A DNA stretch of 64,000 nt from Pseudomonas sp. S30 (GTDB taxonomy: Bacteria > Pseudomonadota > Gammaproteobacteria > Pseudomonadales > Pseudomonadaceae): positions 62,001 through 126,000 of the forward strand of contig NZ_JACVTO010000009.1 of the NCBI RefSeq assembly GCF_016518545.1, given 5' to 3'. The position numbers and the translations under genes were made by a program. Of the stretch, positions 29,508 through 41,378 are shown in pieces. The notes below the pieces were generated by a model. That model was not told the origin of the DNA, made no database searches, and worked only from the letters and a program-made list of their open reading frames with translations. Positions within the stretch are counted from its first letter, which is position 1. Each line of letters begins with the position of its first letter.

Positions 29508-29831
29508 TCAGACATTGAAGCTTTCGCCGCAGCCACATTCACCGCGCACGTTGGGGTTGTTGAACTTGAAGCCTTCGTTCAACCCTTCCTTGACGAAGTC
29601 CAGCTCGGTGCCGTCGAGGTACACCAGGCTTTTCGGGTCGATGATGACCTTCACGCCATGGTTCTCGAACACCTGGTCTTCGCCGGCCAGCTCGTCGACG
29701 AACTCCAGCACGTAGGCCAGGCCCGAGCAGCCGGTGGTGCGCACGCCCAGGCGGATGCCCTCACCCTTGCCGCGCCCGTCGAGGGAGCGGCGAATGTGGT
29801 TGGCGGCGGCTTCTGTCATGCTGATAGCCAT
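29508..29831 (-). CDS. iscA: Iron-sulfur assembly protein IscA (A-type carrier)
   Basis: The 107-residue protein starts at ATG 29831 with AAGGAG upstream. Three conserved cysteines are visible, one in TTGCSGLAY and two in CGCGESF at the C-terminus; these hold iron or a [2Fe-2S]/[4Fe-4S] cluster for delivery to apo-proteins. Confidence 0.97.
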   Translation of the reverse strand: MAISMTEAAANHIRRSLDGRGKGEGIRLGVRTTGCSGLAYVLEFVDELAGEDQVFENHGVKVIIDPKSLVYLDGTELDFVKEGLNEGFKFNNPNVRGECGCGESFNV

Positions 29832-29854
29832 CGGAACTCCTTCGCGTGGGCGAG

Positions 29855-30241
29855 TCAGATCAAGCCTTTTTTCTGCTTGTAGTCGCGTACGGCTGCCTTG
29901 ATGGCATCCTCGGCGAGAACCGAGCAGTGGATCTTGACCGGCGGCAAGGCCAGCTCTTCGGCCAGCTGCGTGTTCTTGATGGTTTCGGCTTCGTCCAGGG
30001 TCTTGCCCTTCATCCACTCGGTGGCCAGGGAGCTGGAGGCGATGGCCGAACCGCAGCCGTAGGTCTTGAACTTGGCGTCTTCGATGACGCCCTGCTCGTT
30101 GACCTTGATCTGCAGGCGCATCACGTCGCCGCACGCCGGGGCGCCGACCATGCCGGTGCCGACATCGGGGTCTTCGGCGTTCATCTTGCCGACGTTACGC
30201 GGGTTTTCGTAGTGGTCGATGACCTTTTCGCTGTATGCCAT
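29855..30241 (-). CDS. iscU: Iron-sulfur cluster scaffold IscU
   Basis: The 128-residue scaffold has the three ligand cysteines in [21 protein letters not shown] and [13 protein letters not shown], and the LPPVK motif recognised by HscA directly before the third. It assembles the cluster with sulfur from IscS and lies 46 bases downstream of that gene. Confidence 0.98.
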   Translation of the reverse strand: MAYSEKVIDHYENPRNVGKMNAEDPDVGTGMVGAPACGDVMRLQIKVNEQGVIEDAKFKTYGCGSAIASSSLATEWMKGKTLDEAETIKNTQLAEELALPPVKIHCSVLAEDAIKAAVRDYKQKKGLI

Positions 30242-30287
30242 GGTGCAATTCCTTCCTCGTCAGGGAGCCGCTCTTGCTGGCGACTGC

Positions 30288-31502
30288 TTAGTGGGCGGCC
30301 CACTCGATCTTGGAGATGTCGACGCCGTCCTTGTACATATCCCACAGCGGCGACAGTTCACGCAGTTTGTTCACCGCCTTGCAGACTTCCTGCGCGGCGT
30401 AGTCGACTTCTTCCTCGGTGGTGAAGCGGCCGAAGGAGAAGCGGATCGAGCTGTGCGCCAGCTCGTCGTTGCGGCCCAGGGCGCGCAGCACGTAGGACGG
30501 CTCCAGCGAAGCGGAGGTGCACGCCGAACCGGAAGACACCGCGATGTCCTTGAGCGACATCAGCAGCGACTCGCCTTCCACGTAGTTGAAGCTCAGGTTC
30601 AGGTTGTGCGGCACGCGCTGGGTCTGGCTGCCGTTGACGTACAGCTCCTCAAGGTTGGAGACCTGCTTGAAGAAGCGGTCGCTCAGGGCCTTGATGCGCA
30701 CGTTTTCGGCGGCCATGTCCTGCTTGGCGATGGCGAAGGCCTCGCCCATGCCGACGATCTGGTGAGTGGGCAGGGTGCCGGAGCGCATGCCGCGCTCATG
30801 GCCACCACCGTGGATGATGGCTTCCAGGCGCACCCGCGGCTTGCGGCTTACGTACAGCGCGCCGATGCCCTTGGGACCGTAGACCTTGTGCGCGGAGAAC
30901 GACATCAGGTCGACCTTGAGCTTTTGCAGGTCGATCTCGACCTTGCCCGCCGACTGCGCGGCATCGACATGGAACAGCACGCCGCGGGCGCGGGTCAGTT
31001 CGCCGATGGCGGCGATGTCGTTGATCGAGCCGACTTCGTTGTTCACGTGCATCAGCGAGACCAGGATGGTGTCATCGCGCAGCACCGCCTCGACCATCGC
31101 CGGGGTGACGATGCCGTCTTCGCCGGGTTCGAGGTAGGTGACTTCGAAACCTTCGCGCTCGAGCTGGCGAGCGGTGTCCAGGACCGCCTTGTGCTCGATC
31201 TTGGAGGTGATGATGTGCTTGCCCTTGGTCTGGTAGAAGTGCGCAACGCCCTTCAGAGCCAGGTTGTCGGACTCGGTGGCGCCGCTGGTCCAGACGATCT
31301 CGCGCGGATCGGCGTTGATCAGCTCGGCGACCTGACGACGGCCATTCTCGACCGCTTCCTCGGCGCGCCAGCCGAACACGTGGGAACGCGAGGCCGGGTT
31401 ACCGAAGTTGCCGTCCACCAGCAGGCAGTCGGCCATCTTCTGCGCGACACGAGGATCGACCGGCGTGGTCGCGGAGTAATCGAGGTAGATCGGCAACTTC
31501 AT
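30288..31502 (-). CDS. iscS: Cysteine desulfurase IscS
   Basis: The 404-residue PLP enzyme starts at ATG 31502 ([14 protein letters not shown]). The Schiff-base lysine is in [12 protein letters not shown] and the mobile catalytic cysteine in [17 protein letters not shown]. It provides sulfane sulfur for Fe-S clusters, thiolated tRNAs and probably for selenide handling. It follows iscR by 38 bases. Confidence 0.98.
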   Translation of the reverse strand: MKLPIYLDYSATTPVDPRVAQKMADCLLVDGNFGNPASRSHVFGWRAEEAVENGRRQVAELINADPREIVWTSGATESDNLALKGVAHFYQTKGKHIITSKIEHKAVLDTARQLEREGFEVTYLEPGEDGIVTPAMVEAVLRDDTILVSLMHVNNEVGSINDIAAIGELTRARGVLFHVDAAQSAGKVEIDLQKLKVDLMSFSAHKVYGPKGIGALYVSRKPRVRLEAIIHGGGHERGMRSGTLPTHQIVGMGEAFAIAKQDMAAENVRIKALSDRFFKQVSNLEELYVNGSQTQRVPHNLNLSFNYVEGESLLMSLKDIAVSSGSACTSASLEPSYVLRALGRNDELAHSSIRFSFGRFTTEEEVDYAAQEVCKAVNKLRELSPLWDMYKDGVDISKIEWAAH

Positions 31503-31540
31503 TGAATATCTCCTATCAGGCGTTGGCGTCGCTCGTCGCA

Positions 31541-32032
31541 TCAGTCGACGGCGGACGTCTCAATCTTGTCCAGCAGGGCAACGCGACCGGCGACACGGCG
31601 CAGGTCCTGGCGCTGGGCGACTTCCTGCACCTCGCGGCGCATGACCAGGTCGGCCAGGCTGATGCCGCTGAGGAACTCGTGGATCTGCTGGCTGAGGTCG
31701 CACCACAGGTGGTGGGTCAGGCAGGTGTCACCCGAGTGGCAGTCCCCGAGGCCCTGGCAGCGGGTGGCATCGACCGACTCGTTGACCGCATCGATCACCT
31801 GAACCACCTGGATGGTGTCCATGGTCCTGGACAGCTGATAGCCGCCGCCCGGTCCGCGTACGCTGGACACCAGGCTACTGCGGCGCAGCTTGGCGAACAG
31901 CTGCTCCAGGTAGGAAAGGGAGATGCCCTGGCGTTCGGAGATATCGGCCAGGGACACCGGGCCGTGCTGCGCATGCAACGCCAGGTCGAGCATGGCGGTC
32001 ACGGCGTATCGGCCTTTGGTAGTCAATCGCAT
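31541..32032 (-). CDS. iscR: Iron-sulfur cluster-sensing transcriptional regulator IscR
   Basis: The 163-residue Rrf2-family protein has a winged HTH ([21 protein letters not shown]) and the [2Fe-2S] ligands in [13 protein letters not shown] with the following histidine. Holo-IscR represses its own operon; apo-IscR acts at other sites. The ATG at 32032 has no obvious Shine-Dalgarno sequence, unlike its neighbours. A matching operator and promoter lie just upstream. Confidence 0.97.
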   Translation of the reverse strand: MRLTTKGRYAVTAMLDLALHAQHGPVSLADISERQGISLSYLEQLFAKLRRSSLVSSVRGPGGGYQLSRTMDTIQVVQVIDAVNESVDATRCQGLGDCHSGDTCLTHHLWCDLSQQIHEFLSGISLADLVMRREVQEVAQRQDLRRVAGRVALLDKIETSAVD

Positions 32033-32068
32033 GGCTATGGGTACCACAGGAGTTACAGGATGTGAGCG

Positions 32069-32101
32069 AGTATGCGATTCCCGAGCATTTAAGTCAAGTA
32101 T
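32069..32101 (-). promoter_or_regulatory. isc promoter with type 1 IscR operator
   Basis: On the minus strand TTGACT (32097-32092) and CATACT (32074-32069) are 17 bases apart. The -35 box lies inside a 25-bp element (32101-32077). Its left half ATACTTGACT fits the type 1 IscR consensus exactly; the right half is weaker. This fits autorepression by cluster-loaded IscR. Confidence 0.65.
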
Positions 32102-32207
32102 AAGACCTAGTGCTTTAGTCGGGATTGAGCGCGAGGGGCGGCGCGATGATAGCAGAGACCGCGCCTGAGCACACGCCCCGCCTTGCCCCCTCGCCTGCAC
32201 CGCACAC

Positions 32208-32993
32208 TCAGTGGACTGACGCGTCGCTGCGGGTGACCGGCTCGACCGCGGCGAAGTCTTCCTCGGGCAGTGCTGGCAGCGCCTTGGCGCTGTAGTCGCT
32301 GCCCAACTGGGTGAGCGCGCCGCACATGCCTTCCAGGCGTTCGTCCACGGCGTGCAGGTGGTCGAGCATCTGGCCGATGGCGCGGGCCACCGGGTCGGGC
32401 ATGTCGGCGCTGACCCCATAGGCGTCGAAACCGATCTTCTCGGCCATGGCCTTGCGCCGGGCTTCGACCTCGTCGTCGGGCTGGCGCACGATGATCCGCC
32501 CGGGTATGCCCACCGCAGTGGCCCCGGCCGGCACCGCCTTGGTCACCACGGCGTTGGAGCCGATCTTGGCCCCGGCACCCACAGTGAAGGGACCCAGCAC
32601 TTTGGCGCCGGCGCCGACCACCACACCATCTTCCAGGGTGGGGTGACGCTTGCCCTTGTTCCAACTGGTGCCACCGAGGGTCACGCCCTGGTACAGCGTG
32701 ACGTCGTCGCCGATTTCGGCGGTTTCGCCAATGACGATTCCCATGCCGTGATCGATGAAGAAGCGGCGCCCGATGGTGGCACCCGGATGGATCTCGATGC
32801 CGGTGGCCCAGCGGCCGAGGTTCGACACCAGCCGCGCCAGCCATTTGAAGTCGCGACGCCACAGCGCACTGCCCAGCCGATGCAGCCAGATCGCGTGCAT
32901 GCCGGGGTAGCAGGTGAGCACCTCGAAGGTGTTGCGCGCGGCGGGGTCACGGTGGAAGACGCTCTGGATGTCTTCACGCAGACGTTCGAACAT
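32208..32993 (-). CDS. cysE: Serine O-acetyltransferase
   Basis: The 261-residue protein starts at ATG 32993 ([17 protein letters not shown]). An N-terminal helical domain is followed by a left-handed beta-helix of hexapeptide repeats ([43 protein letters not shown]). It makes O-acetylserine, the precursor of cysteine, which in turn feeds IscS in the adjacent operon. The C-terminal tail is longer than in the shortest homologues. Confidence 0.94.
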   Translation of the reverse strand: MFERLREDIQSVFHRDPAARNTFEVLTCYPGMHAIWLHRLGSALWRRDFKWLARLVSNLGRWATGIEIHPGATIGRRFFIDHGMGIVIGETAEIGDDVTLYQGVTLGGTSWNKGKRHPTLEDGVVVGAGAKVLGPFTVGAGAKIGSNAVVTKAVPAGATAVGIPGRIIVRQPDDEVEARRKAMAEKIGFDAYGVSADMPDPVARAIGQMLDHLHAVDERLEGMCGALTQLGSDYSAKALPALPEEDFAAVEPVTRSDASVH

Positions 32994-32997
32994 GTTT

Positions 32998-33753
32998 TCA
33001 GTCCTTGCGCTTGTGCGCGTCACCCCGAGCCACTTTCTGGGTCTCGGTGAGGATGCCACGCAGGATACTCATTTCGGTCCGGTCCATGGCGCTGCGCCCA
33101 TAGAGCCGGCGCAAGCGCGGCATCAGGTGCCGGGGCTTGTGCGGATCGAGGAAACCGATGTCCACCAGGGTCTTTTCCAGGTGCTCGTAGAACAGCTCCA
33201 TGTCGTCCATGGTCGCCAGTTCGCCCGACTCGTCCTTTTCCTTGTGCTTGTCCACAGGCGCCACTGCCAGGCTGGCCATGCGCACCTCATAGGCCAGTAC
33301 CTGCACGGCCGCCGCCAGGTTCAGCGAGCTGAAATCGGGGTTGGACGGGATGTGCACATGGAAATGACAGCGCTGCAGTTCCTCGTTGGTGAGGCCGGCA
33401 TGCTCGCGCCCGAACACCAAGGCGATCTGCTCGCCACCGACGGCACGTTCGACTGCCTTGGCGCCACACTCGCGCGGGTCGACCAACGGCCAGGGAATGC
33501 TGCGCTCGCGGGCACTGGTGCCCATCACCAGGCTGCAACCGACCAGCGCCTGCTCCAGGCTCTCGACCACCTCGGCAGCGGCGAGTACATCGTCGGCGCC
33601 CGAGGCACGGGCGCTGGCCTCTTCAGCAGGGAAGGCCTTGGGCTGGACCAGCACCAGGCGCGACAGGCCCATGTTCTTCATGGCACGCGCAGCGCCGCCG
33701 ATGTTGCCGGGGTGACTGGTGTTGACCAGAACGACACGAATATTCTGCAGCAC
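32998..33753 (-). CDS. trmJ: tRNA (cytidine/uridine-2'-O-)-methyltransferase TrmJ
   Basis: The 251-residue SpoU/TrmD-fold methyltransferase has motif 1 in [22 protein letters not shown] and the knot region in [19 protein letters not shown]. It modifies position 32 of several tRNAs. Its stop lies four bases before the cysE start, so the pair is probably one transcript. Confidence 0.94.
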   Translation of the reverse strand: MLQNIRVVLVNTSHPGNIGGAARAMKNMGLSRLVLVQPKAFPAEEASARASGADDVLAAAEVVESLEQALVGCSLVMGTSARERSIPWPLVDPRECGAKAVERAVGGEQIALVFGREHAGLTNEELQRCHFHVHIPSNPDFSSLNLAAAVQVLAYEVRMASLAVAPVDKHKEKDESGELATMDDMELFYEHLEKTLVDIGFLDPHKPRHLMPRLRRLYGRSAMDRTEMSILRGILTETQKVARGDAHKRKD

Positions 33754-33904
33754 GGGGACAGGCTCACGAAGGCGGATAACAGGGGAGCGGATGTTACCTA
33801 AGCGACAGACGTTGCGCCACGAAAGCGCATGTCACCCTTCTGCCGGAACACTTTTCTGATAGACTAGGCGGCTTTCTTCTTTAACATCTCCAGGTGAAAC
33901 GCCC

Positions 33905-34723
33905 ATGCAGCCTATGCTGAATATCGCCCTGCGCGCGGCCCGCAGCGCCAGTGAACTGATTTTCCGCTCCATCGAACGCCTTGACAGCATCAAGGTGGAC
34001 GAGAAAGAGGCCAAGGACTACGTTTCGGAAGTCGATCGCGCTGCCGAGCAGACCATCGTCAACGCCCTGCGCAAGGCCTATCCCAACCACTCCATCCAGG
34101 GTGAAGAAACCGGCCTGCACGCCGGCACTGGCGAGGAAGGCAAGGACTACCTGTGGATCATCGATCCGCTGGACGGCACCACCAACTTCCTGCGTGGCGT
34201 TCCGCACTTCGCGGTGAGCATCGCCTGCCGCTACCGCGGTCGCCTGGAGCACGCGGTCATCGTCGATCCGGTGCGCCAGGAAGAATTCACCGCCAGCCGC
34301 GGCCGCGGCGCCCAGCTCAACGGTCGTCGCCTGCGCGTCAGCTCGCGCAGCAGCCTGGAAGGCGCGCTGCTGGGCACCGGCTTCCCGTTCCGCGACAGCC
34401 AGATGGCCGACCTGGACAACTACCTGGGCATGTTCCGCGCCCTCACCGGCCAGACCGCTGGCATTCGCCGCGCCGGTTCCGCCGCGCTGGACCTGGCCTA
34501 CGTGGCCGCCGGCCGTTTCGATGCATTCTGGGAGTCGGGCCTGTCCGAATGGGACATGGCCGCGGGCGTGCTGCTGATCCAGGAAGCGGGCGGCCTGGTC
34601 AGCGACTTCAACGGTGGGCATGATTTCCTCGAGAAAGGCCACATCGTCGCGGGCAACATCAAGTGCTTCAAAGCGGTGCTAACGGCCATCCAGCCGCACC
34701 TGCCGGAAAGCCTGAAGCGCTGA
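33905..34723 (+). CDS. suhB: Inositol-1-monophosphatase (SuhB)
   Basis: The 272-residue protein has the metal-binding motif DPLDGTTNFLRG and the second motif WDMAAGVLLIQEAGG of the inositol monophosphatase superfamily. In gammaproteobacteria SuhB also joins the rRNA antitermination complex. It diverges from trmJ and ends at a strong symmetric terminator. Confidence 0.95.
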   Translation: MQPMLNIALRAARSASELIFRSIERLDSIKVDEKEAKDYVSEVDRAAEQTIVNALRKAYPNHSIQGEETGLHAGTGEEGKDYLWIIDPLDGTTNFLRGVPHFAVSIACRYRGRLEHAVIVDPVRQEEFTASRGRGAQLNGRRLRVSSRSSLEGALLGTGFPFRDSQMADLDNYLGMFRALTGQTAGIRRAGSAALDLAYVAAGRFDAFWESGLSEWDMAAGVLLIQEAGGLVSDFNGGHDFLEKGHIVAGNIKCFKAVLTAIQPHLPESLKR

Positions 34724-34742
34724 AAACCTGCCTTCTGACTGT

Positions 34743-34780
34743 AACGAAAGGGGCCGCTCACTGAGCGGCCCCTTTCGTTT
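34743..34780. terminator. Bidirectional terminator between suhB and the glycine-zipper gene
   Basis: A 17-bp perfect inverted repeat (ACGAAAGGGGCCGCTCA and its complement around one base) is flanked by A and T runs, so it can stop transcription from both converging genes. Confidence 0.9.
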
Positions 34781-34804
34781 ATCGGCAATCGCGCTTGCGC
34801 GCAC

Positions 34805-35353
34805 TCACTGCCCAGGCTGGGCCTGGCTCAGCACCAGCTTGCCGTTCTTGTCCAGCGGGATGGTCGAGCCTGGCTCGTGGTCCATCTTCACCACCCCGGC
34901 CTGGTCGCCGATGGTGTACTTCACCGTATAGCCGACGACCTTGTCGCTGATGTCGTTGACGGTGTTGCAGCGCGTCTGGGTGGTGCTGTAGGTGTCACGC
35001 TGCTGCATGCCCTCCTGCACCTTGTTGCCGGCGTAGCCGCCGCCCACCGCACCGGCCACCGTGGCCAGCTTCTTGCCGTTGCCGCCACCGATCTGATTGC
35101 CCAGCAGGCCGCCAGCCAGCGCACCCACCACCGTACCGGCGATCTGGTGCTGATCCTGCACGGGACGCTGACGCGTCACGGTCACATCCTTGCACACCTC
35201 GCGCGGCGTCTTCACCTGTTGCTTGATCGGCTGCACATCGGTGACCTGGGCGTATTCCGGCCCTTTGTTCACCAAGCTGTAGGTCGCCACAGCACCTCCG
35301 GCAGTGACACCGACAGCACCCAGAACCGCACCCACCAGCATTGATTTGTTCAC
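34805..35353 (-). CDS. Glycine-zipper 2TM-domain envelope protein (SlyB-like)
   Basis: The 182-residue protein starts at GTG 35353 with AGGAG seven bases upstream. The N-terminal hydrophobic segment (SMLVGAVLGAVGVTAGGAVATYSLV) has no lipobox, so it may be an uncleaved anchor. The central glycine-zipper region (IAGTVVGALAGGLLGNQIGGGNGKKLATVAGAVGGGYAGNKVQEG) is the Rick_17kDa/Gly-zipper_2 motif. The C-terminal part ends in a small beta domain (VGYTVKYTIGDQAGVVKMDHEPG). Relatives affect envelope integrity; this member's role is unknown. Confidence 0.82.
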   Translation of the reverse strand: MNKSMLVGAVLGAVGVTAGGAVATYSLVNKGPEYAQVTDVQPIKQQVKTPREVCKDVTVTRQRPVQDQHQIAGTVVGALAGGLLGNQIGGGNGKKLATVAGAVGGGYAGNKVQEGMQQRDTYSTTQTRCNTVNDISDKVVGYTVKYTIGDQAGVVKMDHEPGSTIPLDKNGKLVLSQAQPGQ

Positions 35354-35411
35354 GTGGAATCTCCTGATCGTACACAGCGGGACACTGCCCGCCTTCTCCC
35401 TGCCTTGGAGC

Positions 35412-35445
35412 AAAAAAAAAGGCGCGAGTTCAACACTCGCGCCTC
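35412..35445 (-). terminator. Rho-independent terminator of secDF
   Basis: On the minus strand GAGGCGCGAGT, a short loop and ACTCGCGCC are followed by nine T residues, directly after secF. Confidence 0.92.
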
Positions 35446-35474
35446 TCAGTACGCCAGACGGCGCGGGAAAAGCC

Positions 35475-36383
35475 TTATGGGCGGTCGTCCACACCCTCGG
35501 CCTTGACCGGTGGAATCAGGTCTTCGCTGTTCAGATTCAGCCAGATCAGCACCACGTTGGCGATGTAGATCGACGAGTAGGTACCGGCCATGACGCCGAT
35601 GAACAGCGCCAGGGAGAAGCCGAACAGGTTGTCGCCGCCGAAGAACAGCAGCGCAGCGATCGCCAGCAGGGTCGACACCGAGGTGGCGATGGTGCGCAGC
35701 AGGGTCTGGGTGGTCGAGACGTTGATGTTCTCGATCAGGGACGCCTTGCGCATCACCCGGAAGTTCTCGCGCACCCGGTCGAACACCACGATGGTGTCGT
35801 TGAGCGAGTAACCGATGATCGCCAGCACCGCCGCCAGCACCGTCAGGTCGAAGGTGATCTGGAAGAACGACAGGATGCCCAGCGTCACCACCACGTCGTG
35901 GATCAGCGAGACGATGGCGCCTACGGCGAACTTCCATTGGAAGCGGAAGGCCAGGTAGATGAGGATGCCGCCCAGGGCCAGGAGCATGCCCAGACCGCCC
36001 TGGTCGCGCAGCTCTTCACCGACCTGCGGGCCGACGAACTCGACGCGCTTGACGGTGGCCGGGTTGTCGCCGCCCAGTTTCTGCAAGGCGCCGGCCACGC
36101 GGTTACCCAGTTGCGGGTCGTCGCCCGGCATGCGCACCAGCAGGTCGGTGGTGGCACCGAAGCTCTGCACCACGGCTTCGTGGAAGCCCGACTGGTTCAG
36201 CTCGGCACGCACGGCCTGCAGATCCGCCGGACGCTCGTAGGTCAGCTCGATCAGCGTGCCGCCGGTGAAGTCCAGGCCGAAGTTCAGGCCCTTCTGCCAC
36301 CAGCTGAACAACGCCAGCACGGTGAGGAGCATGGTGACGGCGAACGCGACGTTGCGCACGCCCATGAAATTGATGGTTTTCAT
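35475..36383 (-). CDS. secF: Protein translocase subunit SecF
   Basis: The 302-residue protein starts at ATG 36383 (MKTINFMGVRNVAF). It has six predicted membrane helices, the large first periplasmic loop (GLNFGLDFTGGTLIELTYER) and the conserved IGYSLNDTIVVFDRVREN segment. SecDF uses the proton gradient to pull exported proteins through SecYEG. It follows secD by 10 bases. Confidence 0.97.
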   Translation of the reverse strand: MKTINFMGVRNVAFAVTMLLTVLALFSWWQKGLNFGLDFTGGTLIELTYERPADLQAVRAELNQSGFHEAVVQSFGATTDLLVRMPGDDPQLGNRVAGALQKLGGDNPATVKRVEFVGPQVGEELRDQGGLGMLLALGGILIYLAFRFQWKFAVGAIVSLIHDVVVTLGILSFFQITFDLTVLAAVLAIIGYSLNDTIVVFDRVRENFRVMRKASLIENINVSTTQTLLRTIATSVSTLLAIAALLFFGGDNLFGFSLALFIGVMAGTYSSIYIANVVLIWLNLNSEDLIPPVKAEGVDDRP

Positions 36384-36393
36384 CGCAGCTCCC

Positions 36394-38256
36394 TCAAACC
36401 CACAGCTTCTTGATGTCACGCCCGCCGCAGGTCAGGTTGACCATGGCGCGGGTCACCATGACGGCGGTGAACATCGAGGTGAATATCCCGAGGGACATGG
36501 TGACCGCGAAGCCCTTGACCGGGCCGGTACCCATGGCGAACAGGATGCCGCCGACCAGCAGGCTGGTCAGGTTGGCGTCGATGATCGCGGTATAGGCGCG
36601 GTTGAAACCTTCATGAATGGCGCGCTGCACCGACATGCCCGACTTCAGCTCCTCGCGGATCCGCGAGAAGATCAGCACGTTGGCGTCGACCGCCATGCCC
36701 ATGGTCAGCACGATACCGGCGATACCCGGCAGCGTCAGGGTGGCGCCGAGCAACGACATCAGCGCCAGCAGCAGCACCATGTTGCCCGCCAGGGCGATGG
36801 TGGCGATCACGCCGAAGCCGCGGTAGATGGCGATGATGAACAGCGAGACGAACAGCATGCCCCACAGCGACGCGTCGATACCCTTGGTGATGTTGTCGGC
36901 ACCCAGGCTCGGGCCGATGGTGCGCTCTTCGGCGAAGTACATCGGTGCGGCCAGGCCACCGGCGCGCAGCAGCAGCGCCAGTTCGGACGATTCGCCCTGG
37001 CCGTTCAGGCCGGTGATGCGGAACTGGCTGCCCAGTGGCGACTGGATGGTCGCCAGGCTGATGATCTTCTTCTCTTCCTTGAAGGTCTGGATCGGCACGT
37101 CTTTCTCGACGCCGTCGACCACCTGCTTCTCGTAGCGGGTCATCGGGCGCTGCTCGATGAAGATCACCGCCATGCTGCGCCCGACGTTGCTGCGCGTGGC
37201 GCGGCTCATCAGTTCGCCGCCGTGGCCGTCCAGGCGGATGTTGACCTGCGGACGGCCGTGCTCGTCGAAGCTGGCCTGGGCGTCGGTGACCTGGTCACCG
37301 GTGATGATCAGACCGCGCTCCACTGCTGCCGAGCGGTTGCCGTCGCGGAACTCGAACACTTCGGTGGTGGCTTTCGACGCGCCCGGCTCGGCGCCGAAGC
37401 GGAACTCCAGGTTGGCGGTCTTGCCGAGGATTCGCTTGGCTTCGGCGGTGTCCTGCACGCCCGGCAATTCGACCACGATGCGGTTGCCGCCCTGGCGCTG
37501 GACCAGCGGTTCGGCCACGCCCAGTTCGTTGACCCGGTTGCGCACGGTGGTGAGGTTCTGTTTGACCGAGTATTCGCGGATTTCCGCGACCTTGGCCGGG
37601 GTCAGCGCCATGCGCAGCACCGACAGCTCATTGCGCTCGGTGGTGGTGACCTCGAAGTCGGTGAAATTCTTGCGCACCAGGGCACGGGCCTGTTCGCGGG
37701 TGGCGTCGTCGGCGAAGCCGAGCAGGATGGCGCCGTCCTGTTGCGGCAGGCTGCGGTAGCGTACGCGCTCCTTGCGCAGCAGGGTCTTGACTTCACCGTC
37801 ATAGACCTTCATGCGCGCGCTCATGGCCTTGTCCATGTCCACTTCGAGCAGGAAGTGCACACCGCCGGAGAGGTCCAGGCCGAGCTTCATGGGGCTGGCG
37901 CCGAGGTTGCGCAGCCACTGCGGGGTGGTCTGGGCCAGGTTGAGCGCGACCACGTAGTCGTCACCCAGGGCCTTGCGCACCACGTCCTTGGCCGGCAGTT
38001 GGTCTTCCTGGTTGCTCAGGCGCACCAGCGCACTGCCCTTCTCGCCCAGGCTGGCGCCCTTGACGGCGATGTTGGCGTCGGTCAGCGCCTTGGTGGCGCG
38101 GTCCAGATCGGCCTGGCTCAGGTGCAGGGCCGAGCTTGCGCCGCTGATCTGCACTGCCGGATCGTCCGGATAGAGGTTGGGAGCGGAATAGATAAAGCCG
38201 ACCGCCAGTACCGCGAGGATCAGCAGGTATTTCCACAGAGGGTATTTGTTCAGCAT
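36394..38256 (-). CDS. secD: Protein translocase subunit SecD
   Basis: I use the ATG at 38256; a GTG one codon earlier is possible. The 620-residue protein has an N-terminal helix (LLILAVLAVGFIYSAPNLY), a long periplasmic region with GLDLSGGVHFLLEVDM, and a C-terminal membrane domain with IAGIVLTMGMAVDANVLIFSRIREE, the family hallmark. It works with SecF and YajC, which flank it here in the usual yajC-secD-secF order. Confidence 0.97.
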   Translation of the reverse strand: MLNKYPLWKYLLILAVLAVGFIYSAPNLYPDDPAVQISGASSALHLSQADLDRATKALTDANIAVKGASLGEKGSALVRLSNQEDQLPAKDVVRKALGDDYVVALNLAQTTPQWLRNLGASPMKLGLDLSGGVHFLLEVDMDKAMSARMKVYDGEVKTLLRKERVRYRSLPQQDGAILLGFADDATREQARALVRKNFTDFEVTTTERNELSVLRMALTPAKVAEIREYSVKQNLTTVRNRVNELGVAEPLVQRQGGNRIVVELPGVQDTAEAKRILGKTANLEFRFGAEPGASKATTEVFEFRDGNRSAAVERGLIITGDQVTDAQASFDEHGRPQVNIRLDGHGGELMSRATRSNVGRSMAVIFIEQRPMTRYEKQVVDGVEKDVPIQTFKEEKKIISLATIQSPLGSQFRITGLNGQGESSELALLLRAGGLAAPMYFAEERTIGPSLGADNITKGIDASLWGMLFVSLFIIAIYRGFGVIATIALAGNMVLLLALMSLLGATLTLPGIAGIVLTMGMAVDANVLIFSRIREELKSGMSVQRAIHEGFNRAYTAIIDANLTSLLVGGILFAMGTGPVKGFAVTMSLGIFTSMFTAVMVTRAMVNLTCGGRDIKKLWV

Positions 38257-38321
38257 CACGCCGCCCGTTCAAGACGCGGGGCGCTTTGCGCGCCCCGACT
38301 GGAAAAAATGAAACCGGTAAC

Positions 38322-38657
38322 TCAGATAGCCTTGAGCGTACCTTTTGGCAGGGTCGCGGCGATGGCGCCCTTCTGGAACTTCAGCTCGACGCTGTCGGAC
38401 ACTTCCAGTACCACGAAGTCATCCGAGACCTTGACGATCTTGCCGGCGATACCACCGTTGGTGACCACTTCGTCGCCTTTCTGCAGGGCGCCGAGCAGGT
38501 TCTTCTGCTCTTTGGCGCGCTTGGCCTGCGGGCGCCAGATCATCAGGTAGAAGATGACCAGGAAGCCGACCAGGAAGATCCATTCGAAGCCAGTGCCGGC
38601 AGGACCGGCGGCCGGGGCTGCGGCATCCGCGTAGGCGGCGGGAATCAGAAAGCTCAT
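38322..38657 (-). CDS. yajC: Preprotein translocase accessory protein YajC
   Basis: The 111-residue protein has one membrane helix (about residues 23-42, FEWIFLVGFLVIFYLMIW) followed by RPQAKRAKEQKNLLGALQKGDEVVTNGGIAGKI, the YajC signature. It associates with SecDF and sits between tgt and secD. Confidence 0.96.
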   Translation of the reverse strand: MSFLIPAAYADAAAPAAGPAGTGFEWIFLVGFLVIFYLMIWRPQAKRAKEQKNLLGALQKGDEVVTNGGIAGKIVKVSDDFVVLEVSDSVELKFQKGAIAATLPKGTLKAI

Positions 38658-38698
38658 GTAGCACTCCAGTTGCTTAATTTAGTGTTGTGTACGAACAG

Positions 38699-40878
<2,180 letters not shown>

Positions 40879-40945
40879 GATCGTGTTCGGCTTGGCAGGG
40901 CCGGGAAGTTTAGCCCAACCCATGAAAATTGACCATGAAAGCCGA

Positions 40946-40974
40946 TTGACCGACCAGTGGCACCTCTCTATACT
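40946..40974 (+). promoter_or_regulatory. Promoter of tRNA-Leu
   Basis: TTGACC (40946-40951) and TATACT (40969-40974) with a 17-base spacer lie 13 bases before the mature tRNA end, a strong sigma-70 promoter. Confidence 0.85.
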
Positions 40975-40987
40975 GCGGCGCCTACAA

Positions 40988-41072
40988 GCCCTGATGGCGG
41001 AATTGGTAGACGCGGCGGATTCAAAATCCGTTTTCGAAAGGAGTGGGAGTTCGAGTCTCCCTCGGGGCACCA
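40988..41072 (+). tRNA. tRNA-Leu (anticodon CAA)
   Basis: The 85-base sequence folds as a class II tRNA. The acceptor arm GCCCTGA pairs with TCGGGGC (one G-T). The anticodon stem encloses the loop TTCAAAA with anticodon CAA. A long variable arm follows, and the T-arm has GTTCGAGTC. CCA is encoded (41070-41072). It reads UUG codons. It marks the left edge of the accessory region. Confidence 0.97.
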
Positions 41073-41084
41073 AGATGTTGAAAG

Positions 41085-41110
41085 AAACCGACCTTTGGGT
41101 CGGTTTTTTT
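41085..41110 (+). terminator. Rho-independent terminator of tRNA-Leu
   Basis: AAACCGACC, loop TTTG, GGTCGGTTT and further T residues follow the tRNA by 12 bases. A near copy recurs at 45546-45570. Confidence 0.92.
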
Positions 41111-41378
41111 GTGGGTGAGTGGTTTGTGGCCACTTTCCTGAGGTGCCGTGTAGGCGAGTCAAAACCGCTTCACGGACTCACGCCAAAGCGAGCGTGCCTG
41201 CCATTCGACCTGCTCGCCAACCCCTACCTCGGCGTTCATCCAAACCGCGACTCGCAGCTTCCGTCACCACGCCTCCTAAGCCAAAACCCGCAACACCCAC
41301 CACATCACGCCTTGCCAAACCTTGAAACACTCATGAAAATGAGACTAATTTTCATTCAGTTCGTCTCAGGTACGGGCA
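41111..41378. other. Intergenic stretch between tRNA-Leu and fecI-like gene
   Basis: No coding sequence is supported. The only recognisable element is the Fur-like site at its right end. The composition is slightly less GC-rich than the flanking genes. Confidence 0.4.
41335..41353 (+). promoter_or_regulatory. Fur box upstream of the ECF sigma gene
   Basis: GAAAATGAGACTAATTTTC matches the 19-bp Fur consensus at 14 positions by my count, 26 bases before the sigma-factor start. Iron-loaded Fur would repress the surface-signalling genes. Confidence 0.7.

Noticed and set aside
40879..41133. N-terminal extension of queA through the tRNA gene
   Set aside because: The open frame includes the reverse complement of tRNA-Leu; the conserved QueA start is MRVADF at 40878.
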